Source of the DNA: Sphingomonas sp. PP-CE-3G-477
GTDB lineage: Bacteria; Pseudomonadota; Alphaproteobacteria; Sphingomonadales; Sphingomonadaceae
DNA: 64,000 nt
Direction: 5' to 3'
NCBI RefSeq assembly: GCF_003050745.1
Contig: NZ_QAOF01000001.1
Span: 558,001 to 622,000, forward strand
The notes under the pieces are model-generated. The model had not been told where the DNA came from and did no database searches. It saw only the letters and a program-made list of their open reading frames with translations. The stretch's first letter is position 1; the number at the start of each line of letters is the position of its first letter. Positions 25,960-34,028 of the stretch are shown in pieces. Position numbers and translations under genes: made by a program.

Positions 25960-27662
25960 TTGGTCACCGGCACTTTCAGGCCCGGATGGCGGGCGTACAA
26001 CAGCTTCTGCTGGATGATGGTCAGGCAGTTCGACGTGATCCAGTACACCTGGAGGCCGACCGCGAACGGCGCCATCACGAACATCAGCACCCATGGCAGC
26101 AGCTTGAAGACCTGCTTCTGCGTGTCGTCCATCGGCGTCGGGTTCAGCTTGAACTGGAAGTACATGCTGATGCCCAGGATGATCGGCACGATACCGATCG
26201 CGATCATGTGCGGCGGCGTGAACGGCAGCAGGCCGAACAGGTTGAGCGGCGTCAGCGGATCGGGCGCGGACAGATCCTTGATCCACGCGACGAACGGCTG
26301 GTGACGCATTTCGATCGTCAGCATCAGCACCTTGTACAGCGCGTACATGATCGGGATCTGGAGCAGCGTCGGGGCGCAACCAGCGAGCGGGTTGACGCCT
26401 TCGGTCTTGTACAGCGCCATCACTTCCTGCTGCATGCGGACCTTGTCGTCCTTATGCTTCTCCTGGATCGCCTTCATCTTCGGCTGGACGGCACGCATCG
26501 CGGCCATCGACTTGAACTGGCGCTGCGCGATCGGGAACAACAGGCCGCGGATCGTCACGGTCAGCAGGATGATCGCGACGCCGAAGTTGCCGACCATGCG
26601 GAACAGCCAGTCGAGATAATAGAAGATCGGCTTCTCGACGATCCGGAACCAGCCCCAGTCGATCGCGTAGTCGAGCTTCGCCACGCCCTGCTGATCGGTG
26701 TAGCGATCGAGCAGGCGGACTTCCTTGGCGCCCGCGAAGAAGCGCGAGACCTGCGTGATCGCCTGGCCGGGTGCGACCTGCTTGGGCTGGAGCGCGTAGT
26801 CGGCCTGGTACGCCTTGTTGGCGCCCGCGCGGAACTGGCCGTCGAACGCCTGGCCCTGGTCGGGGACGAGCGCGGTCAGCCAGTATTTGTCGGTGAAGCC
26901 GAGCCAGCCGCCGGTCGTGGTGAACTTCTGCGCGGCTTCGTCGATGTCCTTGTAGTTCGGGCGGTAATGCGCGCCACCATTGTCGACCGACATCGGCCCG
27001 ACATGGATCGTCATCGACGACGGATCCTTCGAGATGCCGACGCGGTTGACGAGGCCATAGGTGGCGACGGGGACGGGCGCGGTGCCGGCGTTGAGGACGG
27101 TCTGGCGGACCGTGAACATGTAATCCTGATCGACCGCGATCTGGATACGGAAGCGCTGGCCGGTGGCGTTGGTCGCGTCGAGCGTGACCGGCGTGGTCGG
27201 CGTCAGCGTGGTCGCGCCCGAGGGCGTCCAGACGGCGTCGGCGGCGGGCGGGGTCAGGCCCTGCGCGCGCCACCCGAAGCTTGCGAAATACGCGTCGGGC
27301 GCGCCGGCTGGCGATAGCAGGCGGATCGGTGGCGAGTTCTTCGCGACGGTCTCATCATAACCCTTGAGCACGAGATCGTCGATCCGCGCGCCCTTCAGGT
27401 TGATCGAACCGGATACGCGAGGGGTCTCGATGCGGATGCGCGGGGTGCTAGCAATCACGGCGTTGCGATCGCCGATCGCGGCGGCACCATCCGCGGCGGG
27501 ATCGGCCGCGGGGTTCGCGACGGCCTTGGTCTTGCCGCCCTCGATCCGCGTGACCGGCGGATTCGCTGTCGGGAAGAACTTGCCCTGGATCAGCGGCCAT
27601 CCGAACAGGATCAGCGCCGCGATCACCGCGAACAGCACGAAATTCTGCTTGTCGTCTTTCAC
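25956..27662 (-). CDS. yidC: Membrane protein insertase YidC
   Basis: A 568-residue inner membrane insertase that works with or without SecYEG. The N-terminal signal anchor ([18 protein letters not shown]) is followed by a large periplasmic beta-domain and the C-terminal five-helix core: [20 protein letters not shown], the coiled [13 protein letters not shown] loop and [16 protein letters not shown]. The GTG start at 27662 overlaps the yidD stop by 4 bases. It is followed by yihA by another GTGA overlap. Confidence 0.95.
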   Translation of the reverse strand: MKDDKQNFVLFAVIAALILFGWPLIQGKFFPTANPPVTRIEGGKTKAVANPAADPAADGAAAIGDRNAVIASTPRIRIETPRVSGSINLKGARIDDLVLKGYDETVAKNSPPIRLLSPAGAPDAYFASFGWRAQGLTPPAADAVWTPSGATTLTPTTPVTLDATNATGQRFRIQIAVDQDYMFTVRQTVLNAGTAPVPVATYGLVNRVGISKDPSSMTIHVGPMSVDNGGAHYRPNYKDIDEAAQKFTTTGGWLGFTDKYWLTALVPDQGQAFDGQFRAGANKAYQADYALQPKQVAPGQAITQVSRFFAGAKEVRLLDRYTDQQGVAKLDYAIDWGWFRIVEKPIFYYLDWLFRMVGNFGVAIILLTVTIRGLLFPIAQRQFKSMAAMRAVQPKMKAIQEKHKDDKVRMQQEVMALYKTEGVNPLAGCAPTLLQIPIMYALYKVLMLTIEMRHQPFVAWIKDLSAPDPLTPLNLFGLLPFTPPHMIAIGIVPIILGISMYFQFKLNPTPMDDTQKQVFKLLPWVLMFVMAPFAVGLQVYWITSNCLTIIQQKLLYARHPGLKVPVTK

Positions 27663-27904
27663 AGGGCGGCGTCTTTCAATTTCTTGTCGATATCTGGGAC
27701 CGGATCGGGGCCGTACCCGCCCCACGGATGGCAACGCGCAATACGCTTCGCCGCCAACCAGCCCCCCTTGAGCGCGCCATAGCGCCCAACGGCCTCGATT
27801 GCATAGGCGGAACACGAAGGATCGTAGCGGCAACTCGACGGCAGGACGAGCGAGGGCCCGAGTTGCCAGCCGCGTGCGAGGAGGATGAGGAGGCGGGCTA
27901 GCAT
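27659..27904 (-). CDS. yidD: Membrane protein insertion efficiency factor YidD
   Basis: An 81-residue protein that aids YidC-dependent insertion. It has the conserved [15 protein letters not shown] and [15 protein letters not shown] with the family cysteines. The start at 27904 is uncertain: MRASVGF at 27931 is another in-frame ATG. The upstream part of the open frame comes from an inverted repeat (27937-27991), which argues for a short product. Confidence 0.9.
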   Translation of the reverse strand: MLARLLILLARGWQLGPSLVLPSSCRYDPSCSAYAIEAVGRYGALKGGWLAAKRIARCHPWGGYGPDPVPDIDKKLKDAAL

Positions 27905-27936
27905 GTCAAAACCGACGCTGGCGCGCATGGCAAGAT

Positions 27937-27991
27937 TGTTTCCCCGCGAAGGCGGAGACCCTCCCTGTTCTCCCGCCTTCGCGGGAGAACA
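27937..27991. repeat. Inverted repeat, GCGAAGGCGGGAG family, upstream of yidD
   Basis: Arms TGTTTCCCCGCGAAGGCGGA and the matching TTCTCCCGCCTTCGCGGGAG flank a short centre; the same family as 15666-15720. It lies in the rnpA-yidD gap of an otherwise tight operon. Confidence 0.8.
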
Positions 27992-28040
27992 GGGAGGGGA
28001 AGGATCCGGCAAGGTTGGACGCGATCCACTCGTACCCAAA

Positions 28041-28148
28041 CACCACCCCGGCGGAGGCCGGGGCCCATTTGGGGGCCGTGCCTAACGAAGGGCGGTCCTG
28101 CATCACGACCGCTTTCCCACCTGGACCCCGGCCTTCGCCGGGGTGGTG
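28041..28148. repeat. Inverted repeat, CCCCGGCGAAGGCCGGGG family, overlapping the rnpA 3' end
   Basis: Left arm 28041-28068 (CACCACCCCGGCGGAGGCCG, then GGGCCC) and right arm 28119-28148 (CCTGGACCCCGGCCTTCGCC, then GGGGTGGTG) are imperfect inverted copies. The right arm encodes the C-terminal residues of rnpA. Other copies of the core are at 44321-44343 and 57871-57979. Confidence 0.8.
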
Positions 28149-28645
28149 GCATGCGCCGATGCGGTGTCGGTGGCTTGAGCTTGCGGCGTAACCTTGCGAA
28201 ACGCCTTGCCCAACTCGGTCCGCAACAAAGCGTAATCCCGCTCGACGCCGCCGTTGCGCCCGATCAACACATGATCGGCCCCGGCAACGCCGCGTTCCGC
28301 CAACAGCTCACGCGCCAACGCCCGCAACCGCCGTTTCATGCGGTTCCGGACGACGGCGTTGCCGATCTTCTTGGTGACGGTGAAGCCGATTCGCATCGTC
28401 TCGTCACCGTCGTCGCGGGGCCGCATGAGCAGGACGAATCCCGGCATCGGTGCGCGCTTCCCCGCATTCGCCGCGAGAAAATCGCGGCGCTTGTCGAGTA
28501 TGGTTAGGCCGACAGCTTCTTGCGACCGCGTGCGCGGCGTGCATGAATCACTGCCCGGCCGCCGACCGTCGCCATCCGTGCGCGGAAGCCGTGACGGCGT
28601 GCGCGTACCAGGTTGCTCGGCTGAAAGGTCCGCTTCATTTGTCAT
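28103..28645 (-). CDS. rnpA: Ribonuclease P protein component; start codon unresolved
   Basis: RnpA binds the RNase P RNA and helps mature tRNA 5' ends. The conserved body starts at [16 protein letters not shown] and includes the RNR motif [15 protein letters not shown]. The problem is the start. After the rpmH stop (28504) the frame has no ATG, GTG or TTG before the ATG at 28447, which would remove the conserved first helix. The only standard in-frame start lies upstream at 28645, 7 bases before the rpmH start, so rpmH would be nested in rnpA, as reported in Thermus. A rare start such as ATA at 28501 is the other option. The C-terminus ([15 protein letters not shown]) is translated from an inverted repeat. 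Confidence 0.85.
   Translation of the reverse strand: MTNEADLSAEQPGTRTPSRLPRTDGDGRRPGSDSCTPRTRSQEAVGLTILDKRRDFLAANAGKRAPMPGFVLLMRPRDDGDETMRIGFTVTKKIGNAVVRNRMKRRLRALARELLAERGVAGADHVLIGRNGGVERDYALLRTELGKAFRKVTPQAQATDTASAHATTPAKAGVQVGKRS
28504..28638 (-). CDS. rpmH: 50S ribosomal protein L34
   Basis: A 44-residue protein of the large ribosomal subunit, too short for a length-filtered gene list. It reads [20 protein letters not shown], then [24 protein letters not shown], the full L34 pattern. The ATG at 28638 is preceded by the out-of-frame ATG of the long rnpA reading frame. It is the first gene of the rpmH-rnpA-yidD-yidC-yihA operon. Confidence 0.96.
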   Translation of the reverse strand: MKRTFQPSNLVRARRHGFRARMATVGGRAVIHARRARGRKKLSA

Positions 28646-28661
28646 TCCCTAGGTCATCAAA

Positions 28662-28690
28662 TAGAAAACGGCCGCCACGAGGACGGCCTT
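28662..28690 (-). terminator. Terminator between the PGPGW-type gene and rpmH
   Basis: On the minus strand, GGCCGTC pairs with GGCGGCC (one wobble) around a short loop and is followed by GTTTTC. It follows the stop at 28726 and precedes the rpmH promoter region. Confidence 0.65.
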
Positions 28691-28725
28691 GATGGCTGGG
28701 CGCTTACGGAAAGGGCGGCGGTAAG

Positions 28726-29037
28726 TCAATTCGCACCCGTCGTAACGGTCGTGTTTTTGGCAGCCTTGGCGCGCTCGTGCCGCCGCATCGCGCTCTGCCG
28801 CCGCATCATCCGATCGACGAACTGCCCGGTCCGTGGCCACCGCCGCTTCAGCCGCGCCCATTTGAGCCGCGCCCAGCGCGAATTGCGCAGGACGAGGACC
28901 ATCCCCCCCGCGAACAGGAAGATACCCGCAGGCCCCGGCAGCGGCGCGAGCAGGGGGGCACTCAGGATCAACACTATCCCAAGCACCAACTGGCCGAAGC
29001 GGAGAACGGGGGAGCGGACTGCTTTCACGGAAGGCAT
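28726..29037 (-). CDS. Small membrane protein, PGPGW-like
   Basis: A 103-residue protein with two hydrophobic segments near residues 14-32 and 38-51, joined by PLPGPAGIFLFAGG, which resembles the PGPGW transmembrane family. A basic tail follows (RNSRWARLKWARLKRRW, then many Arg/Lys). The start is set at MPSVKAV (29037); the longer frame covers the divergent promoter region and the start of comM. Function unknown. Confidence 0.72.
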   Translation of the reverse strand: MPSVKAVRSPVLRFGQLVLGIVLILSAPLLAPLPGPAGIFLFAGGMVLVLRNSRWARLKWARLKRRWPRTGQFVDRMMRRQSAMRRHERAKAAKNTTVTTGAN

Positions 29038-29158
29038 GTGGGTCCGGTGTATTAGGTTCACAAGACGGCGCGATCGGAGAGTTCCCGACCGCGCGTCCTT
29101 GCAGACATGGCAAATCGGGTATGAATAAGGCGTGACGTCATGTCGCGGGGGAGCGGGC

Positions 29159-30667
29159 ATGGCGGCGATCGTAGCGACGGTGGCGTATCTCGGGCTCGAA
29201 GCACGCGCGGTCGAGGTGCAAGTCCAACTGATTCCAGGACTTCCCGCGTTCAACGTCGTCGGCCTTGCGGACAAGGCGGTCGGCGAAAGCCGTGAGCGGG
29301 TGCGTGGCGCGATCGCCGGGATGGGACTTTCGCTGCCGCCGAAACGCATCGCCGTGAACCTGTCGCCGGCCGATCTGCCGAAAGAAGGATCGCATTTCGA
29401 TCTTCCTATCGCGCTGGCGTTGCTCGCGGCGATGGGCGTGGTCGATGCCGAAGCGCTGGCGGATTATGTGATCGTTGGCGAGCTCGGGCTCGACGCGCGG
29501 ATCACCGCCTCGCCGGGCGTGCTGCTGGCGGCGCTGCATGCGTCGGAAGTGGGGAAGGGGCTCGTCTGTCCAGCCGCGCAAGGCTCGGAGGCGGCATGGG
29601 CGGGCGAGATCGAGGTGATTGCCGCGCCTGACCTTTTGTCGCTGCTCAATCACTTCAAGGGCCACGGCCTGCTCAGCCCGCCGAAACCGGGGATCGCGGA
29701 GCACGCCGATCACGGTCCGGACCTGCGTCAGGTGAAGGGGCAGGAGACCGCGAAGCGCGCGCTGGAGATCGCTGCTGCCGGATCGCATAATTTGCTGATG
29801 GTAGGCCCGCCGGGTTCCGGCAAGTCGCTGATGGCTTCGTGCCTGCCCGGTATTCTGCCGCCGCTCGACCCCGCCGAAGCGCTCGAAGTGTCGATGGTCC
29901 AATCGGTGGCCGGCACGCTCTCCGGTGGGCGCTTGACTCGAACGCGTCCGTTTCGTGCTCCACATCATTCCGCGTCGATGGCAGCACTCACCGGGGGCGG
30001 GCTGAAGGTGAAGCCGGGGGAGGTCAGCCTCGCGCATCTCGGCGTGCTCTTCCTCGACGAACTCCCGGAGTTCCAGCGCGCCGTCCTCGATTCGCTGCGC
30101 CAACCGCTCGAGACGGGTACGGTCAGCGTCGCGCGGGCCAACGCGCACGTCACCTTTCCTGCGCGCGTACAGTTGATCGCCGCGATGAACCCGTGTCGGT
30201 GCGGCCACCTCGGCGACGCGAGTCTGGCCTGCGCGAGAGCCCCGAAATGCGCCGCGGATTATCAGGCGAAGGTGTCGGGTCCGCTACTCGACCGAATCGA
30301 CCTGCACATCGACGTCCAGGCGGTCAGCGCCGCCGACCTGATTCTCCCGCCGCCGACCGAGGGCTCGGCCGAGGTTTCCGCCCGCGTTTCCGCCGCCCGG
30401 GCGATCCAGACCGAGCGATACCGCGACTACCCGGTACGCACGAACGCAGAGGCGGATGGCGTGCTGCTCGACGCCGTCGCCACGCCCGACGAACCCGGCC
30501 GTAAGCTGCTGGCCCAAGCCGCCGAAGCGATGCGCCTGACCGCGCGCGGCTACACCCGCATCCTCCGCGTCGCTCGCACCATCGCCGACCTCGCGGGCAG
30601 CGATACCGTCGGCCGTATCCATATCGCCGAGGCGCTAAGTTACCGCCGCCAGCCGCCCCGCAACTAA
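29159..30667 (+). CDS. comM: YifB/ComM-family magnesium chelatase-like AAA+ ATPase
   Basis: A 502-residue protein. The N-terminal domain (GLEARAVEVQVQLIPGLPAF, NVVGLADKAVGESRERVRGA) is the YifB signature. The AAA+ core has Walker A GPPGSGKS (near residue 221) and Walker B LFLDELPEF, and the Cys-rich NPCRCGHLGD follows. ComM is a helicase that promotes branch migration in natural transformation in some bacteria; here the role is inferred from family. GGGGGAG precedes ATG 29159; GTG 29132 would add nine residues without support. Confidence 0.92.
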   Translation: MAAIVATVAYLGLEARAVEVQVQLIPGLPAFNVVGLADKAVGESRERVRGAIAGMGLSLPPKRIAVNLSPADLPKEGSHFDLPIALALLAAMGVVDAEALADYVIVGELGLDARITASPGVLLAALHASEVGKGLVCPAAQGSEAAWAGEIEVIAAPDLLSLLNHFKGHGLLSPPKPGIAEHADHGPDLRQVKGQETAKRALEIAAAGSHNLLMVGPPGSGKSLMASCLPGILPPLDPAEALEVSMVQSVAGTLSGGRLTRTRPFRAPHHSASMAALTGGGLKVKPGEVSLAHLGVLFLDELPEFQRAVLDSLRQPLETGTVSVARANAHVTFPARVQLIAAMNPCRCGHLGDASLACARAPKCAADYQAKVSGPLLDRIDLHIDVQAVSAADLILPPPTEGSAEVSARVSAARAIQTERYRDYPVRTNAEADGVLLDAVATPDEPGRKLLAQAAEAMRLTARGYTRILRVARTIADLAGSDTVGRIHIAEALSYRRQPPRN

Positions 30668-30724
30668 AGGCGCAACTAAACCTGCTTGCGGCGGACGAAA
30701 GCTTCGTCTAGCCAACCCGCCGCT

Positions 30725-30809
30725 GCCCCTGTGGCGAAATTGGTAGACGCGACCGACTCAAAATCGGTTGCCGCAAGGCATGCTGGTTCGATTCCGGCCA
30801 GGGGCACCA
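30725..30809 (+). tRNA. tRNA-Leu (anticodon CAA)
   Basis: An 85-base tRNA including the encoded CCA end. The acceptor stem GCCCCTG pairs with CAGGGGC, the D-loop carries TGGTAGACGC, the anticodon stem ACCGA/TCGGT encloses CTCAAAA (anticodon CAA, reading UUG), a long variable arm follows, and the T-arm holds GGTTCGATTCC. A class II tRNA with a long variable arm and CAA anticodon is leucine. Confidence 0.95.
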
Positions 30810-30896
30810 TCTCTTTCCAGCGATCACGCGTCGACCGTCGGGACGAGCGGCACAGTGATCGTTTCCTTGCGAAAATTTCGCCGGTAAGGACGCGGG

Positions 30897-31568
30897 ATGG
30901 CGAAACGACCGGCCCGATATGTCTCATCGCGGCGGCGCAATCGATCGGGGCTGAGGCCATCGTCGGAGCATTGGCTTCTCCTGCTCGGCGCAGTGGTCGC
31001 GTTCGCGGCGATCTTCGGGTCGCTAACCGATCTGCCCTGGCCGACCGAAACCACCACGGATCACCGTAAGCCACGTCTCACGATGGCGCAGGCGCGAGCC
31101 TCCAATGCGCTGGTCCCGATCGTTGCCGACAAACGCAAGCGCGCGGAGCCGTTCCGGTTTCGCGGTGGTCCTGCGGCGCGCCTCCAGGCGACCGAATGTC
31201 TCGCCACCGTCGCGCTGTATGAGGTTGGCGCCGACCGTGACGGACAGCGTGCAGTCATCCAGGTCGTGCTCAACCGGGTCGGCGCGCGGGGCTTCCCCAA
31301 AACGGTTTGCGGGGTCGTCTATCAAGGTGCGAACCGCAAGACCGGGTGCCAGTTCTCGTTCACCTGCGACGGATCGCAGACCCGGCGGCCCGAGCATGAC
31401 GGCTGGGAACAGGCGCGACGTGCGGCACGGCGGGCAATGAACGGCTACGTCTATACGCCGGTCGGCCGCGCGACCCATTACCATACCGATTGGCTGGTGC
31501 CGTACTGGCGCAGTTCGCTCGTGAAGGTGGCGACCGTCGGGTCGCACATCTTCTATCAACGGCGCTGA
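30897..31568 (+). CDS. Cell wall hydrolase (SleB/Hydrolase_2 domain)
   Basis: A 223-residue protein with an N-terminal transmembrane anchor or signal (HWLLLLGAVVAFAAIFGSL, about 26-45) and a C-terminal hydrolase domain: ECLATVALYEVGADRDGQRAV, VLNRVGARGFPKTVCGVVYQ, CQFSFTCDG and ATHYHTDWLVPYW. This is the SleB-like family of peptidoglycan hydrolases, found in non-sporulating sphingomonads as well. A single gene, convergent with the DUF1989 gene (9-base gap). Confidence 0.88.
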   Translation: MAKRPARYVSSRRRNRSGLRPSSEHWLLLLGAVVAFAAIFGSLTDLPWPTETTTDHRKPRLTMAQARASNALVPIVADKRKRAEPFRFRGGPAARLQATECLATVALYEVGADRDGQRAVIQVVLNRVGARGFPKTVCGVVYQGANRKTGCQFSFTCDGSQTRRPEHDGWEQARRAARRAMNGYVYTPVGRATHYHTDWLVPYWRSSLVKVATVGSHIFYQRR

Positions 31569-31577
31569 CGGGTAAGG

Positions 31578-32165
31578 TCAGTCGATCCGGTACTGAATAG
31601 GCTTGAAGCTGCCGCCGTTCGATTGCAGCGCCGAACACGCGGTCATGCCGATGACGAGGTCCATCGCAGCGCGGAAGACGATCGTGTCGCCGGCCTTGCT
31701 TAGCGGCGGCTCAACGGTGAATGCGCCGGTCTCACCATTGATCGGCACGTTCATGAAGCAGTTGAACGCGACCGGGATCTGGTCCGGCTCGATGTCCCAC
31801 GGCGCGAGCGCTTCGGCGAGATTGCCGAAGCAGCCGCGATGGGGGTCAGTGTCGCCATAGATGATCGCGAAGGTTTCCTTCGAACACGGCGTCAGCAGGA
31901 AATCATGCCGCCCGACATCATCCGAGACGATCTCCAGCATCACGTTGCTACGGTTCGAATAGAGCAGGTCGCCGGTCGTCAGGTACAGCCGGCTCGCATA
32001 ATCGAGCGTCCGCCCCGACGAGATCGCCTCGCGAACGTCGGCGCGGTTATAGGCGAGCAAGTCCGATACCTGGCGGCCTTCCGGATCGATGACGGTGAGC
32101 GTCTGCCCCTTGTCAAGCGTGAACCCGGCCCCCGAGCGCGGCGGGATCGTCTTGATGTCAGCCAC
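31578..32165 (-). CDS. DUF1989 family protein (carboxyguanidine deiminase-like)
   Basis: A 195-residue protein of the DUF1989 family. Conserved motifs: DPEGRQVSDLLAYN, HDFLLTPCSKETF, HRGCFGNL, FMNVPIN and GDTIVFRAAMDLVIGMTACS; the Cys/His set may bind metal. Relatives were called urea carboxylase-associated proteins, and two of them (CgdA/CgdB) form a carboxyguanidine deiminase in guanidine degradation. Here it occurs as a single copy, with no carboxylase or hydrolase partner. It overlaps the end of the upstream YqcI/YcgG gene by 8 bases, so the two are translationally coupled. Substrate unknown. Confidence 0.85.
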   Translation of the reverse strand: MADIKTIPPRSGAGFTLDKGQTLTVIDPEGRQVSDLLAYNRADVREAISSGRTLDYASRLYLTTGDLLYSNRSNVMLEIVSDDVGRHDFLLTPCSKETFAIIYGDTDPHRGCFGNLAEALAPWDIEPDQIPVAFNCFMNVPINGETGAFTVEPPLSKAGDTIVFRAAMDLVIGMTACSALQSNGGSFKPIQYRID

Positions 32166-32844
32166 GGGCTTCGCCTCGCTTGAAGGGGCATTTCCAGGAT
32201 TCGTCGACGACGCGTCCGCTATATTGTCGCGCTTCGCTCGATTCGCCGTGGCGCGCCAGCATCGGGTTCATCGAGCCGGCGTATTCGAGGTCGCGCGCGA
32301 GGATCGACGAGCGCAACTTGTCGTAGCGCTGCTGGTCGCGCAGCACCTCGAACTGGTCGTGCAGGTTGAACACCATCGCCGGCGATTCGAACTTTCGCGC
32401 CGGACGGCTCGCATTGGGATGCAGGCCGACGACGAAGAACGCTTCGCCTGCAAAACTCAGTGAAAAATGCGGATCGTCCGGATCGCTGCTGACCGACGGG
32501 TCGGGGCGGTAGCCGAGCCACTCGTCCTTGTCGCTAAGTGACTGAGCACGGGCCCAAAGATGTGCCTCGAACTCCTCTTCCGACAGCAAAGCAGGGGCTT
32601 CGAACAATATGATCAGCGTCCGGAAGATCGCGCGATCCTCACGGTATTTGCGGACCGTCTCGCCGAGTGCCGGAGAAATTCTCATGTCATCCCAAGCGGA
32701 TCGCACGTCGCGGGCGACGAGAATGTCCATCTGTCCCTTGGCGAGCGCCGATTTTGCGCCGACGCAGGGGAATTGCGGCGCCCGCACAGTCTCGATGAAC
32801 TTGCGCGCGAGCGGGTGGTCGTTCTGGAAGATTGGCTGATACAT
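32158..32844 (-). CDS. YqcI/YcgG family protein (heme-dependent N-oxygenase-like)
   Basis: A 228-residue cytoplasmic protein of the YqcI/YcgG family. Typical motifs are RAPQFPCVGAKSALAKGQ, FFVVGLHPNASRPARKF, MVFNLHDQFEVLR, NPMLARHGESSEARQYSGR and the C-terminal WKCPF. Two members, GntA (guanitoxin) and AglA (argolaphos), are heme-dependent N-hydroxylases acting on guanidino groups; that chemistry is an inference here. It precedes the DUF1989 gene (8-base overlap) and is divergent from a Crp/Fnr regulator. The start MYQPIF at 32844 follows the family N-terminus; the frame opens to 32874. Confidence 0.85.
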   Translation of the reverse strand: MYQPIFQNDHPLARKFIETVRAPQFPCVGAKSALAKGQMDILVARDVRSAWDDMRISPALGETVRKYREDRAIFRTLIILFEAPALLSEEEFEAHLWARAQSLSDKDEWLGYRPDPSVSSDPDDPHFSLSFAGEAFFVVGLHPNASRPARKFESPAMVFNLHDQFEVLRDQQRYDKLRSSILARDLEYAGSMNPMLARHGESSEARQYSGRVVDESWKCPFKRGEARG

Positions 32845-32975
32845 GGTCGGGGAGGAACCCGCGAACCGCGGCAATGTTTCGCATCCGGCATAACCTTTGA
32901 TATTGATCAGTACGAATCCCGATCTGTTCTTCTACCGCGCAGGGCGGTACGAGGCCGGATGATGAAGGGGCGTCG

Positions 32976-33692
32976 ATGATCTCGGAAAAATTCCTCATGG
33001 GCCGTGGTCGCCATGAGTTGAGCAACGAAGAAAAGCAGGTGCTGGAAGACGGCATCGAGTCCGTGCGGCAGGTGCCCGGGCGCAAGCAGATCGTCCGCGC
33101 GGGCGATCTGATCGAGACGAGCACATTGCTGATCGAGGGGTTCGTGTGTCGCTACATGGACGACCGCGAGGGTCAGCGTCAGCTGGTCGCCGTGCACGTA
33201 CCGGGCGATTTCGTCGATCTACACGCATTCCCGATGAAGCGGCTCGATCACGACATCGCCACGCTCGGGCCGGTCAAGATCGCCTGCTTCGAACATCGTA
33301 CGTTGCAGTCGATCACCGAGCGGTATCCGCACCTGACGCAGAAACTGTGGTTCAGCACGCTGCTCGATGCGGCGATGCACCGCGAGTGGATCTTCCGGCT
33401 TGGGCGGCTTGGCGCGGAAGGCCGCGTCGCGCATCTGTTCTGCGAACTGAACGCGCGACTGGAGATGGTCGGGATGGCGGCCGAGGGACGCTATATGCTG
33501 CCGATGACTCAGCCCGATCTGGCCGAGGCGAGCGGGCTGACCGGGGTGCATGTCAACCGCGTGCTGAGAGCGCTGCGCGAGAAAAATCTGCTGACGTTCA
33601 AGGCTGGCGAAGTAAATATCCTGGATCGTAAAGCACTTGCAGCCGTTGCTGAGTTCGAACCACAATATCTGTACGGTTCCAGAGGCGACTGA
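32976..33692 (+). CDS. Crp/Fnr-family transcriptional regulator
   Basis: A 238-residue regulator with an N-terminal cyclic nucleotide-binding-like fold (ILRAGDLIETSTLLIEGF-like region, then PGDFVDLHAFPMKRLDHDI) and a C-terminal winged helix-turn-helix (TQPDLAEASGLTGVHVNRVLRALREKNLL). I see no FNR-type Cys cluster in the N-terminal part, so it is not an obvious Fe-S sensor. It lies divergent from the YqcI/YcgG gene with a 131-base gap, which fits local control of that cassette. Confidence 0.85.
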   Translation: MISEKFLMGRGRHELSNEEKQVLEDGIESVRQVPGRKQIVRAGDLIETSTLLIEGFVCRYMDDREGQRQLVAVHVPGDFVDLHAFPMKRLDHDIATLGPVKIACFEHRTLQSITERYPHLTQKLWFSTLLDAAMHREWIFRLGRLGAEGRVAHLFCELNARLEMVGMAAEGRYMLPMTQPDLAEASGLTGVHVNRVLRALREKNLLTFKAGEVNILDRKALAAVAEFEPQYLYGSRGD

Positions 33693-33739
33693 CTGCGATG
33701 GCAGTACGCCGACGGGGCCGTGAACCAGGGAGCGTAGCC

Positions 33740-33922
33740 ATGTTGAAGCCCGAAACCGTCGCGGGCGTAGCGTCGGCGGAGAATGGCGTGGTCACGCTCG
33801 ATGGGCCCGACGGACTCGCCATCGCGATGACTCCGGAGGCCGCGGCGGAGACCGGTCGCAGACTGATCGCGGCCGCGGAGCGCGCGGCTACGCAGTCGAC
33901 CGACGAACTGCCGCTGGACTAG
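33740..33922 (+). CDS. Small hypothetical protein
   Basis: A 60-residue soluble, acidic protein (MLKPETVAGVASAENG, then LAIAMTPEAAAETGRRLIAAAERA). I do not recognise the family. GGGAG lies seven bases upstream of ATG 33740, while the longer frame from 33698 has no such site. It follows the Crp/Fnr gene by 47 bases and may be co-transcribed. The predicted C-terminal helix is amphipathic. Confidence 0.55.
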   Translation: MLKPETVAGVASAENGVVTLDGPDGLAIAMTPEAAAETGRRLIAAAERAATQSTDELPLD

Positions 33923-34028
33923 GCGGCGCGCCTGCTCGAAACGAGCGGGCAGGGGCCAAATGACCCGCACGGGTTCCTCCGTCTGACTTTATCACTATGA
34001 TACCCGGTACATTGACCGGGAGATCCAT

